64,000 bases of DNA. Source: CAVQEK01 sp964596645 (GTDB taxonomy: Bacteria; Bacteroidota; Bacteroidia; Cytophagales; Cyclobacteriaceae). Position numbers and translations under genes: made by a program. The stretch covers positions 31,383-95,382 of the forward strand of contig CAZQVB010000018.1 of NCBI GenBank assembly GCA_964596645.1, in the 5' to 3' direction. Shown piece by piece: positions 16,161 to 25,026 of this stretch (position 1 is its first letter; the number at the start of each line of letters is the position of its first letter). The notes beneath the pieces were generated by a model. That model worked only from the letters and a program-made list of their open reading frames with translations. It was not told where the DNA came from and searched no databases.

Positions 16161-17765
16161 ATGAATAGTATAAAAATAAAATTATTCACACTGGCTTTGG
16201 TAGTATTCTTCACTGCCTGTGATGTGGATTATGAAGCCAATCCAAATGAGATAGTCAATCCACCAACTTCAGGTGTATTGAATGATGCCACCAAAAAAAT
16301 GGTGGATGAGCTCTACAATGAGTGGTTTGCCGGTAGGTTCACATTGGTTACTATGCAGTACTTTACACAGACAGCTTATGCCGATGAAGATCGCTATGTG
16401 TATCGCGAAACTCAACGCGAAACATGGTATGACTTCTACCGTAATCTGGAAAACTGGAGGAAGGTAATATACCTCAACACCAATGAGGACACCAAGGATG
16501 TCAACAGCCAATATGGATCAAACGACAATCAAATTGCTGTAGCACGCATTCTTATGTCGTGGGCATTTAACATCATGACAGATACTTGGGGTGACATACC
16601 ATACTACTCCTACGGTTCTGACAATGCTAATTTCCAGGCACTTCAAGTAGCCGATGCAGAGACTGAAATATTGTATCCTGCATATGCTGAGCAATCAGAA
16701 ATCTATCCTGACATTCTCAAAGAATTGCAAGAAGCTGAAGCAATGATAGGTGTGAATGAGAAAGGTGTAGTCGGCGACAACATTTATAATGGTGATATGG
16801 CGAAATGGAAAAAGTTCGCCAATTCGCTGAGGTTGCGTATCGCGCTCAAGATTCAGGCAGTAGATGCAACCACCGCAGATGCCCACATTAGTGATGCCAT
16901 TAGTAAAGGTGTCTTTACTTCAAATGCTGACAATGCAGGGTTTACATACGAAGAAGCCGATGTAAATGCAGCACCATTCTATCGGGCATTCAACGTGACC
17001 AACAGAACAGACTTTGCTATCTCTCATAGTTTTACTGAGCTGCTCTTAGGCAACGATATAGTAAATGCTGATGGTGTTTCTGTTACTGATAACCCATTTC
17101 AAGGTAAAGTTGACCCTCGAATTGAAGTCTATGCTCAAGAGAACGAATTCGGTGATTATGTGGGAATGCCAGTCTCAGAAAATTCTGCCGATGCTGGTGT
17201 GTTCAACTGGGAAAGCTGGCCAGGTCTCTTGATAGTAGGTAAAGATCAGACTGATCGGGAAGCACCACCTTTGAAAGCAGCTGCCTCCTTTACCCAACCG
17301 CTCATGGAATTTGCTGAAGTGATGTTCATCATGAGTGAGTTGAATGGCTGGAGCCAGGAATATTACGAGGATGGTATAGAAGCTTCCATGGAGAATTGGG
17401 GCATTGAAGAGTCGGAAATGACAGCATATATGACCGGACTAGCGCCGGCAAGTGAGGAAACTGTGCTGACTCAGAAATATATAGCGCTGTATATGGAGCC
17501 GCATATTGCTTGGGCTGAATATCGCAGAACAGGATATCCGCAAACTTTGCTTCTACCCGGTATGGAATACAAGGTGTCGGTGCCCGAAGTGAGAGATTTC
17601 AACTACAAGTTCACTTCACTGGTACAGGGCATTACAGATATTCCCTATCGTCTCCAGTATCCGGATTTCGAACGTACATTGAACGGAGTAAACCGAGGTA
17701 AAGCAGTTGCTGAACTTGATAACGGCGATGCGCTTAACTCTAAGCTTTGGTGGGATGTAAATTGA
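16161..17765 (+). CDS. SusD/RagB family glycan-binding lipoprotein (pair 1)
   Basis: A 534-residue surface lipoprotein partnering the SusC transporter. The signal peptide ends in a lipobox-like 'VVFFTACD' with Cys20 as the lipidation site. The helix-rich middle has the SusD hallmarks 'AVARILMSWAFNIMTDTWGDIPY' (split: 'RILMSWAFNIMTD', 'WGDIPY') and 'KWKKFANSLRLRIALK'. The later 'EVMFIMSELNGW' and 'YIALYMEPHIAWAEYRRTGYP' region also fits. It belongs to the SusD/RagB branch whose members often sit in peptide or mixed-substrate loci as well as glycan loci, so the ligand is open. A perfect terminator follows 24 bases after the stop. Confidence 0.93.
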   Translation: MNSIKIKLFTLALVVFFTACDVDYEANPNEIVNPPTSGVLNDATKKMVDELYNEWFAGRFTLVTMQYFTQTAYADEDRYVYRETQRETWYDFYRNLENWRKVIYLNTNEDTKDVNSQYGSNDNQIAVARILMSWAFNIMTDTWGDIPYYSYGSDNANFQALQVADAETEILYPAYAEQSEIYPDILKELQEAEAMIGVNEKGVVGDNIYNGDMAKWKKFANSLRLRIALKIQAVDATTADAHISDAISKGVFTSNADNAGFTYEEADVNAAPFYRAFNVTNRTDFAISHSFTELLLGNDIVNADGVSVTDNPFQGKVDPRIEVYAQENEFGDYVGMPVSENSADAGVFNWESWPGLLIVGKDQTDREAPPLKAAASFTQPLMEFAEVMFIMSELNGWSQEYYEDGIEASMENWGIEESEMTAYMTGLAPASEETVLTQKYIALYMEPHIAWAEYRRTGYPQTLLLPGMEYKVSVPEVRDFNYKFTSLVQGITDIPYRLQYPDFERTLNGVNRGKAVAELDNGDALNSKLWWDVN

Positions 17766-17789
17766 TCGATTTAATATATTGAAATTTAT

Positions 17790-17823
17790 AAAAAGGCATC
17801 ATCGATAGCGATGATGCCTTTTT
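17790..17823. terminator. Bidirectional intrinsic terminator between susD 1 and araA
   Basis: Perfect 15-base arms, AAAAAGGCATCATCG (17790-17804) and its complement (17809-17823), surround a 4-base loop ATAG. The T-run on one strand and A-run on the other let it work for susD rightward and, over a longer distance, for the araA operon leftward. Confidence 0.9.
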
Positions 17824-17937
17824 AATTCCCGCTGCTTTATGTAAGGGTAAGCCTACTGATAATGTAGATTAGTATAACTGAATGTTTAAATCTATTAACG
17901 CGTTGGCATTATAATCATCAGGCTAAACATTATCCCA

Positions 17938-19443
17938 TCACCCCCGCCCACCAGCAAAAGACCCCTCACTCCAGCGCAACTCATTTTTGAACGAGCGGAT
18001 GCGCGTATCGCTATCGATCACCACCAGCTCCACATCGAGCATGTCGGCCAGGTCTTCCATGTATTCTGTATTGATGGCCTGGCTGTAGCATGTGTGGTGT
18101 GCACCGCCGGCGAGTATCCAGGCAGATGCCGCTGTCTGCAAATCGGGTGCGGGCTTCCAAAGCACGCGTGCTACGGGAAGTTTGGGCATTTCTTCTTCCA
18201 GGTCTACGGCCTCCACTTCATTTACCAACAGCCGGAAGCGGTTGCCCATATCGATGAGCGAGGCATTGAGCGCGGGGCCTGCAGGTGAATTGAACACCAG
18301 TCGCACCGGATCGGACTTGCCACCGATGCCCAGGGGATGTATCTCGCAGGTAGGCTGGCCACTGGCAATGCTCGGGCAAATCTCCAACATGTGTGCCCCA
18401 AGCACCTGATGGTTGCCCGGCGAAAAGTGGTAGGTATAATCTTCCATAAATGAACTGCCACCGGGCAGGCCATAGCCCATCACTTTGATGGCGCGCACCA
18501 GGGCAGCCGTTTTCCAGTCGCCTTCAGCACCAAAGCCGTAGCCGTCGGCCATCAGCCGCTGTACAGCAAGCCCGGGAAGTTGATCCAATCCGTGAAGGTC
18601 TTCGAATGTATCGGTAAAGGCCATAAAGCCTCCCCGCTCGAGGAAGGTGCGCATGCCGGCCTCTATCTTGGCTGCTTCCATGAGCGCCTGACGCTGGCTG
18701 CCATCACGCCGAAGTGAAGCCGTCAATTCGTATTGTTCTTCATAGGCATTCACCAGGCTGTATATGGCAGAGTCGTCTACGCTACGCACCCTCTCGGCCA
18801 GGTCGCCGAGGCCATAGCCGTTGGTTTCAAAGCCAAACTTGATCTGGGCAGAAACCTTGTCGCCTTCAGTGACGGCTACCTGCCGCATATTGTCGCCAAA
18901 GCGGGCAATTTTAAGGTGCTGCAGTTCGTGTCGGGCCGCCGCTACACGGAGCCACACGTTCAGGCGGGTACGCGTATTTTCATCCTCCCAGTGTCCCACA
19001 ATCACTTTGCGGTTGATGCGCATGCGGGTGTTGATAAAACCAAATTCACGTCCGCCATGGGCCGATTGGTTAAGGTTCATAAAATCCATATCGATGGAAG
19101 ACCAGGGTATGTCGCGGTTGTACTGCGTGTGCAAATGTGCCAATGGCTTCTGCAATGCTTTGAGACCGGCGATCCACATTTTGGCCGGGGAAAAGGTATG
19201 CATCCAGGTCACCAGGCCAATACAATTTGCTGCGCTGTTGGCTTCAAGGCATAGTTTGTAGATGGACTCCGGCGTGGTGAGCACAGGTTTGTAAACGATC
19301 TTTACAGGGAACGCACTGCTGGCATTCAGGCCGCTTACCATCTGCTGAGAATCATCGGCAACCTCCCGAAGTGTTTCTTCTCCATACAGGTGTTGACTGC
19401 CTGTGACAAACCAGGCTTCGAGCGTGTTGAAGGGATTATTCAT
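17938..19443 (-). CDS. araA: L-arabinose isomerase
   Basis: A 501-residue AraA, the usual length, converting L-arabinose to L-ribulose in the cytoplasm. Family signatures seen are 'FVTGSQHLYGEETLREVA' at the N-terminus, 'WMHTFSPAKMWIAGL', 'NRDIPW', the metal and active-site region 'GAEGDWKTAALVRAIKVM' with 'SSFMEDYTYHF' and 'GAHMLEICPSIA', and the C-terminal 'AGGAHHTCYSQAI'. The catalytic Glu and His residues expected in these blocks are present. It is the last gene of the operon araR-araD-araB-GH27-araA, lying 73 bases after the GH27 gene, and converges on the terminator at 17790. Confidence 0.98.
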   Translation of the reverse strand: MNNPFNTLEAWFVTGSQHLYGEETLREVADDSQQMVSGLNASSAFPVKIVYKPVLTTPESIYKLCLEANSAANCIGLVTWMHTFSPAKMWIAGLKALQKPLAHLHTQYNRDIPWSSIDMDFMNLNQSAHGGREFGFINTRMRINRKVIVGHWEDENTRTRLNVWLRVAAARHELQHLKIARFGDNMRQVAVTEGDKVSAQIKFGFETNGYGLGDLAERVRSVDDSAIYSLVNAYEEQYELTASLRRDGSQRQALMEAAKIEAGMRTFLERGGFMAFTDTFEDLHGLDQLPGLAVQRLMADGYGFGAEGDWKTAALVRAIKVMGYGLPGGSSFMEDYTYHFSPGNHQVLGAHMLEICPSIASGQPTCEIHPLGIGGKSDPVRLVFNSPAGPALNASLIDMGNRFRLLVNEVEAVDLEEEMPKLPVARVLWKPAPDLQTAASAWILAGGAHHTCYSQAINTEYMEDLADMLDVELVVIDSDTRIRSFKNELRWSEGSFAGGRG

Positions 19444-19516
19444 AGGGTGGTATTATAAGAGTTATAAAGAGAAGCAATGAGTGTAGGCTGAAAGCCAAGT
19501 TGAGTTTGAGTAAAAA

Positions 19517-20857
19517 TTAATTTGGTATAATTCTGTAGAGCCGGCCTTCGTGCTTTCCAAGTTTGGGCATAAAAGCTTTCTCTACCACACCCAGACTTTT
19601 ATGGGCAAAAATATCTTTCACTTCTACCGTACCATTCAGTCCAATTTTATCAAGTGGCACATATACAGGTGTAGTTGTATCGTCACCGAGATTAAACACC
19701 GCCAAATATTTATCTTCTCCATTGGCAGCATCGGCCACCCAGGCAATGTGGTTGCCATGTTGAAAGAGCGGCCGGTTGTTGCTGCTGCGTTGGTTTACTT
19801 CTATCATTGCTTTGTTGGTGAGCATGGCATGCTCAAATGTGCGCATCTGCATTAGGTCGCCACCATACATGAGCGGCGACCTGGCAATGGCCCATAGCGC
19901 CCAAAGGGTACGCTGCTCGTTTTCAGTAAAATTAGACCTGCGCTCAGGCCCGTGTGGACCGCGGATGGACAATTTGCCAATGGGTATCATATCGGCGTCG
20001 GGCCAGTGGCCTTTTCCAATGTGAGGATGCCACTCTGCTGCCAGTTCAAACATTCGCTTCAGCGTCTCCCAGTCATCCCAAAAATCGCCCGAGATCCGCC
20101 ACATATTCGCATATTTTTTTAGATGTTCTGCTTTTTCAATAGGCGCATCACCAGGTGACAGACTGAGTACCATAGGACGACCACATTCATCAATGGCTTT
20201 GCGTATGGCTTCTATGTCTTTATCATGATAGGGGCCAATGGCCAAAATATCATCGACTTTCACAAAATCGACATCCCATGAAGCATATAGGCGGAAAAGG
20301 GAATTATAATATTCCTGAGATCCATCATTGGCGAAGTTGAGGCCGTACATGTTGTCGAGCCATTGGCAGGTATCGGTCTGGTCGGCGATGTCGGCAGCAG
20401 AAAAGGAGCTACCCAATATTGGCGTATCATCTGCCACTGCCTGTCTGGGAATTCCCCGCATCACATGAATACCAAATTTGAGGCCCTTGCTGTGCACGTA
20501 GTCGGCGAGCGGTTTAAATCCCTTCCCACGCTGCGCAGACGGAAAACGCTCTTCATCAGGCATTAATCGCCCAAACTTATCCATTGCCAACCGTGGTTGG
20601 TAATCCTCCGTTTGCGGCGGATTATTAAGCGCCGCCACATCAGGATATGACCAGCAGTAATCGACTACCACATATTCCCAGCCCAAATGCTTGAGGTGCG
20701 TAGCCATGATATCGGTATTGCCTTTCATTTCAGACTCCGTGACGGTAGCACCAAAACTGTCGTAGCTGTTCCAGCCCATTGGGGGAGTATCTGCGTGCTG
20801 TGCTGAGCTGTACTGTGCGCAGAAGTAAATTAGACTTGCTGTTATAATTTTCTTCAT
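19517..20857 (-). CDS. GH27 glycosidase, probable beta-L-arabinopyranosidase
   Basis: A 446-residue exported glycosidase of clan GH-D. The start ATG at 20857 gives a signal peptide ending 'CAQYSSAQ'; a longer frame to 20899 would overlap araB. The family motifs are 'PPMGWNSYDSFG', a nucleophile in 'VDFVKVDDI' (Asp about 198) and the acid/base Asp in 'WRISGDFWDDW' (about 257). The sugar-recognition motif, usually D-D-C-W in alpha-galactosidases, reads D66-Y67-C68-W69. The second Asp normally contacts the 6-hydroxyl of galactose. Its loss, together with placement inside an arabinose operon, favours beta-L-arabinopyranose, which lacks that group. The GH27 call is firm; the substrate is inference. 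Confidence 0.88.
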   Translation of the reverse strand: MKKIITASLIYFCAQYSSAQHADTPPMGWNSYDSFGATVTESEMKGNTDIMATHLKHLGWEYVVVDYCWSYPDVAALNNPPQTEDYQPRLAMDKFGRLMPDEERFPSAQRGKGFKPLADYVHSKGLKFGIHVMRGIPRQAVADDTPILGSSFSAADIADQTDTCQWLDNMYGLNFANDGSQEYYNSLFRLYASWDVDFVKVDDILAIGPYHDKDIEAIRKAIDECGRPMVLSLSPGDAPIEKAEHLKKYANMWRISGDFWDDWETLKRMFELAAEWHPHIGKGHWPDADMIPIGKLSIRGPHGPERRSNFTENEQRTLWALWAIARSPLMYGGDLMQMRTFEHAMLTNKAMIEVNQRSSNNRPLFQHGNHIAWVADAANGEDKYLAVFNLGDDTTTPVYVPLDKIGLNGTVEVKDIFAHKSLGVVEKAFMPKLGKHEGRLYRIIPN

Positions 20858-20895
20858 GAGGTGTTTATCTATGTATTTGGGTTTAGAATTATGCA

Positions 20896-22563
20896 TCATG
20901 ATTGCTCTACAAATGCACCGAACTCACCATATTTTGCATACAGCGCTGCGTACTGATCTACAGCATCCGGATTGGGTATATATTCTGCATCGAAGCCGCT
21001 GCCCATAGCCGATTTGGCTTCTTCCACATTGGGATAAACTCCGGCTGCCACTGCCGCATACATGGCCGCTCCCAAAGCAGGTGTCTGCTCCGACCGCGCC
21101 ACCTGAATGGGCATATTCAGGATATCTGCCATGGTTTGCATCACATACCGGCTTTTCTTGGCCACCCCGCCCAGGGCTACCACTTTTCTTATAGGTATGC
21201 CTTCTTCTATGAATCGGTCTACAATCTTCTTGCTGCCGAAGCATGTGGCTTCTACCAGGGCTTTGAACAGCCGCGGGGCGTCACTACCCAGGCTCAGCCC
21301 GCGAATGGCGCCTTTCAGACTTTGGTTGGCGTCCGGAGTTCTTCGGCCATTGAGCCAATCCAACGCTACGACACCTGACTCACCGACGGGGATTTTTTCC
21401 GCTGCGTCGCTCAGGGCGGCAATGGTTTTTTGTTCGATCTCGTGTAGCAGGTTGTTGCGCAGGTCGTCATCGATGAGAGACGAACCGGTCAATATTTCCC
21501 TGGCGGGCCAGAGCAGCAGATTTTTGAACCACGCATATACATCGCCAAAAGCCGACTGACCGGCTTCCAGGCCGAGCATGCCGGGTACTATAGAGCCATC
21601 AACCTGCCCGCATATACCGCGCACCAGTGTGTCGGCCACCTCGGCCGATGGTGCTACCAGCATGTCGCAGGTAGATGTGCCCATCACCTTGCTCAGTGTG
21701 TAGGCTTCTATTTCGCCGCCTACAGCGCCGGCGTGGGCATCAAATGTGCCTGCGCTCACCACTACGCCTTCTGGCAACCCGAGCCTTTGGGCCCATTCCT
21801 GGCTCAGTGTGCCTGCGGGCATATCAGCTGTAAACGTATCGCTATAGAGCCGCTGGCGCAGGCCGGCAAGTAAAGGATCGAGTGTAGTGAGAAATGCTTC
21901 GGAAGGCAGACCGTCCCATTCGCTGTGCCACATGGCCTTGTGGCCTGCCGCACACCGGCTTCGCTTCAGCCTCAGCGGATCGGTATTGCCGGTGAGCAGG
22001 GCGGGAATCCAGTCGCAATGCTCCACCCAGGAGTATGCTGCCGCACGCACAGCTTCATCACTGCGAAGCACATGCAGTATTTTTGCCCAAAACCATTCGG
22101 AGGAGTATATACCGCCTTCATATTTGGTATAATCCGTGCCCCCCCAGTGGCGGGCCGTGTGGTTGATCTCCTCGGCCTCGCGTACAGCGGTATGGTCTTT
22201 CCACAGCACAAACATGGCATTGGGGTTTTGCTCAAATTCTTTTTTCAATGCCAGAGGTGTACCCTCACGATCTACCGCTACAGGGGTAGAGCCGGTGGTG
22301 TCCACACAAATGCCCACCACCTGCTGAGCTACCTCTGCCGGGCACCGGGCCAGTGCTCTTGTGACGGTAGCCACCAGCCCCTCTATATAATCCAGCGGGT
22401 GTTGGCGGAATTGGTTGCGGGCAGGCAGGCAAAAGTCACCGTTTTGCCATCGTGGATAGTAAAAGATATCGGAGGCCATTTCTTCACCATTGGCAGCGTC
22501 GACTACTATGGTGCGTACGGAATCTGAGCCATAGTCAAGACCAATCACATATTGTTCACGCAT
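20896..22563 (-). CDS. araB: Ribulokinase
   Basis: A 555-residue FGGY-family sugar kinase that phosphorylates L-ribulose to L-ribulose 5-phosphate. The start 'YVIGLDYGSDSVRTIVVD' is the N-terminal phosphate-binding region. 'CVDTTGSTPVAVD' and the later 'GTFDAHAGAVGGEI' carry the catalytic Asp. The FGGY signature region reads 'VVALGGVAKKSRYVMQTMAD' and is followed by 'QTPALGAAMYAAVAAGVY'. Length and motifs are those of AraB rather than xylulokinase. It lies 20 bases after araD and 38 bases before the GH27 start, so all are likely on one transcript. Confidence 0.97.
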   Translation of the reverse strand: MREQYVIGLDYGSDSVRTIVVDAANGEEMASDIFYYPRWQNGDFCLPARNQFRQHPLDYIEGLVATVTRALARCPAEVAQQVVGICVDTTGSTPVAVDREGTPLALKKEFEQNPNAMFVLWKDHTAVREAEEINHTARHWGGTDYTKYEGGIYSSEWFWAKILHVLRSDEAVRAAAYSWVEHCDWIPALLTGNTDPLRLKRSRCAAGHKAMWHSEWDGLPSEAFLTTLDPLLAGLRQRLYSDTFTADMPAGTLSQEWAQRLGLPEGVVVSAGTFDAHAGAVGGEIEAYTLSKVMGTSTCDMLVAPSAEVADTLVRGICGQVDGSIVPGMLGLEAGQSAFGDVYAWFKNLLLWPAREILTGSSLIDDDLRNNLLHEIEQKTIAALSDAAEKIPVGESGVVALDWLNGRRTPDANQSLKGAIRGLSLGSDAPRLFKALVEATCFGSKKIVDRFIEEGIPIRKVVALGGVAKKSRYVMQTMADILNMPIQVARSEQTPALGAAMYAAVAAGVYPNVEEAKSAMGSGFDAEYIPNPDAVDQYAALYAKYGEFGAFVEQS

Positions 22564-22583
22564 CGTTATAGTGCTTTAGTAAG

Positions 22584-23273
22584 TTATTTTTTCTGACCGT
22601 AGTAGGCATTTTCGCCATGTTTTCTGAGAAAATGCTTATCGAGCAACGCCTGGGCAATGGGGCCTACCGGGTTGAGCTTCAGGGTGTGATAGGCCATCTT
22701 GGCCACTTCTTCCAGCACCACGGCATTGTGCACCGCGTTGGCAGAGTCGGTGCCCCAGGCAAATGGCCCGTGGTTATTGACCAGTACACCGGGCATTTGG
22801 TCTGCATTCAGGTCATCGAAGCGCTCGACAATCACTTCACCTGTTTCCTGTTCATAGGCCTTTTCTATTTCTTTTTTGCTCAACGGCCGCGTGCAGGGTA
22901 TTTCGCCATAGAAGTAGTCGGCATGGGTGGTGCCAAGTGCCGGTATGCCCAGCCCGGCCTGTGCCCATATCACAGCCCACGACGAGTGGGTGTGCACAAC
23001 AGCACCTATATTTTCAAAATGTTTGTACAACACCAGATGGGTGGCACTGTCTGACGACGGCTTCATATCGCCCTCTACCACACGGCCCTCCATATCGAGC
23101 ACCACCATATGCTCAGGCTGCATGTGATCGTACGATACGCCGCTGGGCTTGATCACCACATGGCCACTTTGGCGGTCTATGGCGCTGGCATTGCCCCAGG
23201 TGAACACCACCAGGCCGTGCTTTACCAGATCAAGATTGGCCTGGCAGACTTGTTCTTTTAGATTTTCCAGCAT
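22584..23273 (-). CDS. araD: L-ribulose-5-phosphate 4-epimerase
   Basis: A 229-residue class II aldolase-fold epimerase that makes D-xylulose 5-phosphate, the exit to the pentose phosphate pathway. The zinc ligands are in 'HTHSSWAVIWAQAG' and in 'VNNHGPFAWGTD'. Other signatures are 'VFTWGNASAIDRQSG', 'KPSGVSYD' and 'IPALGTTHADYFYGEIPCT'. It begins 11 bases after the NUDIX regulator gene, which fits one operon. This completes the AraA-AraB-AraD pathway in the cluster. Confidence 0.97.
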   Translation of the reverse strand: MLENLKEQVCQANLDLVKHGLVVFTWGNASAIDRQSGHVVIKPSGVSYDHMQPEHMVVLDMEGRVVEGDMKPSSDSATHLVLYKHFENIGAVVHTHSSWAVIWAQAGLGIPALGTTHADYFYGEIPCTRPLSKKEIEKAYEQETGEVIVERFDDLNADQMPGVLVNNHGPFAWGTDSANAVHNAVVLEEVAKMAYHTLKLNPVGPIAQALLDKHFLRKHGENAYYGQKK

Positions 23274-23284
23274 ATCATTTTTCT

Positions 23285-23971
23285 TTAGAGTTCAAACAAA
23301 AAGCCACTACTGAGCCGCATCTGATACTTTTCATGATCAAAATGATAGTAGTACGCACCGCGCTTGGAGTTGGCCGTTTCTTTTTCGCTTAGCTTTTTCA
23401 AGATGTTCATGCCCAATATTTTCTTTCTAAAATTGGCATTGTCCAGCGCGTGCCCCAAGATGGACTCGTACAGCAGTTGCAGTTGTGGTATGGTAAATTT
23501 CACCGGAAGCAGCTCAAAGCCGATGGGCTGAAACTGACACTTATGCCGCAGCGTGAGCAAAGCCCGATGCACCATGTCGTTGTGATCAAAGATAAGCTGA
23601 GGTACTTTTTCAATGTCAATCCAGTGGGCCTGATGTGCCTCCAGTGCGGCCTGATCGTGCTGCGCTATCTTGATGAGGGCGTAATAAGCCACGCTCACCA
23701 CGCGCTCGCCCGGATCGCGCTCCGGGGCACCGTAGGTATGGAATTGCTCCAGGAATACGTTGTGCAGCCCTGTAAGCTCTTGCAGTATGCGAAGGGCGGC
23801 CTCATCGAGCGACTCATTGTCACGCAAAAATCCTCCCATCAAAGACCAATTGCCCATCTCGGGTTCAAAATTTCGCCTGATGAGTAAAAGGCGTAGCCGG
23901 CCTTCGTCAAAGCCAAAAATGACACAATCAACCGCGAGCAGGTGTTTAAGAAAGGACTGATAATGGGGCAT
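23285..23971 (-). CDS. araR: NUDIX-fold transcriptional regulator of arabinose use (AraR-type)
   Basis: A 228-residue protein with an N-terminal Nudix domain and a C-terminal winged-helix region ('FELLPVKFTIPQLQLLYESI' onward). In Bacteroides the arabinose regulator AraR is a Nudix-related protein of this type, distinct from the AraC and GntR types elsewhere. The Nudix box is degenerate: after 'GGFLRDNESLDEAALRI', the REUXEE core reads R-I-L-Q-E-L, losing two of the three glutamates that bind metal. This suggests the domain senses ligand and does not hydrolyse it. It is the first gene of araR-araD-araB-GH27-araA, with an inverted repeat and a near-consensus -7 element just upstream. Confidence 0.88.
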   Translation of the reverse strand: MPHYQSFLKHLLAVDCVIFGFDEGRLRLLLIRRNFEPEMGNWSLMGGFLRDNESLDEAALRILQELTGLHNVFLEQFHTYGAPERDPGERVVSVAYYALIKIAQHDQAALEAHQAHWIDIEKVPQLIFDHNDMVHRALLTLRHKCQFQPIGFELLPVKFTIPQLQLLYESILGHALDNANFRKKILGMNILKKLSEKETANSKRGAYYYHFDHEKYQMRLSSGFLFEL

Positions 23972-23984
23972 TGAATAGCTGTTG

Positions 23985-24011
23985 AAATAAAGGTAAAATT
24001 AACCCTTATTT
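23985..24011 (-). promoter_or_regulatory. Candidate AraR operator overlapping a -7 element
   Basis: AAATAAAGGTA (23985-23995) and AACCCTTATTT (24001-24011) form an inverted repeat with 9 of 11 positions paired. On the minus strand TACCTTTA (complement of 23988-23995) is one base off the -7 consensus TAnnTTTG. It lies 17 bases before the araR start, so a bound regulator would cover the promoter. No matching -33 was found. Confidence 0.4.
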
Positions 24012-24153
24012 GGATTGGAGGAAACCATTTACGATCAAATAATTATCCCAACCCCCAATGAGTGAAAGTGTGGGAAGAAGATGCGTCTCAAATCATTTTC
24101 ACAGTCATTCGGTTAGTTAGGCACATAGCTTTTCAAAATAACAGCAACATACC

Positions 24154-25026
24154 ATGGATTATAGTAAAGTCGCAGTGATAACGGGGGGCACATCGGGCAT
24201 AGGCCGGGTGGCAGCCAGGCATTTGGCCAATGAAGGCATGCATGTGGTGCTGATGGCGCGCAATGCAGACAAAGCGCATCAGTTGATGCGCGAGCTACGC
24301 TCAGAAAATACCGATAGCAAAGTATCATTTATCCATTGCGACCTTGGTGAGCTGGACAGTGTACAGCAGGCGGCCGACGAATTTTTGGCGCAGCACATGA
24401 AGCTTCACCTTCTCATCAATAATGCGGGAGCCATTGTACAGGATCATGCGTTGAGTGCAGACGGCCTGGAGATGAACATGGCGGTAAATCATTTCGGCCA
24501 TTTCCTGCTTACTCAGTCGCTGATGCCGATGCTCAAGAGCACACCCGAAAGTAGGGTAGTGGTGGTGAGTTCGGAAGCACATAAATATGGGCACATCGAC
24601 CTGGACGACGTCAATATGATGAAGAAGTTCTCCGGGTTTAAGGCTTATAGCACAGCCAAGCTGGCCAATTTATATTTCACCTACGAGCTGCACCACCGGC
24701 TGCACAGCCACGGCGTCACTGTCAATGCGTTGCACCCCGGGTTTGTCAGCTCAGGTTTCGGAAGCGACCTGTCCGGAGTAGGCAAGTGGCTATTGTTTCT
24801 GGCCAAGCCTTTTATGATCAGTGCTGAAGAAGGTGCTGAAACACTGATCTATCTGTCCACCTCCGATGAAGTGAAAGACATCAGCGGCAAATACTTTAAG
24901 AAGAAGAAGGCGGTGCCGTCGAGCGAAAAATCACGGAATGCTGTATTCGGAAAGAAATTTTGGGAGCTATCAGAAAAGGTTCTCGAGACTGTAAAAAGCA
25001 AAAAATCATGCAACATCACAGAATAG
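24154..25026 (+). CDS. Short-chain dehydrogenase/reductase
   Basis: A 290-residue classical SDR of the retinol-dehydrogenase-like group. The NAD(P)-binding glycine motif is 'VITGGTSGIGRVAARHLA', the structural motif 'LLINNAGAIVQD' follows, the catalytic Ser lies in 'VVVVSSEAHKYG', and the active-site Tyr-Lys pair is in 'YSTAKLANLYF'. Residue Arg37 in 'LMARNADKA' suggests NADP preference. It overlaps the next SDR gene by 19 bases, so the two are coexpressed. It is transcribed away from the arabinose operon. The substrate is unknown. Confidence 0.92.
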   Translation: MDYSKVAVITGGTSGIGRVAARHLANEGMHVVLMARNADKAHQLMRELRSENTDSKVSFIHCDLGELDSVQQAADEFLAQHMKLHLLINNAGAIVQDHALSADGLEMNMAVNHFGHFLLTQSLMPMLKSTPESRVVVVSSEAHKYGHIDLDDVNMMKKFSGFKAYSTAKLANLYFTYELHHRLHSHGVTVNALHPGFVSSGFGSDLSGVGKWLLFLAKPFMISAEEGAETLIYLSTSDEVKDISGKYFKKKKAVPSSEKSRNAVFGKKFWELSEKVLETVKSKKSCNITE

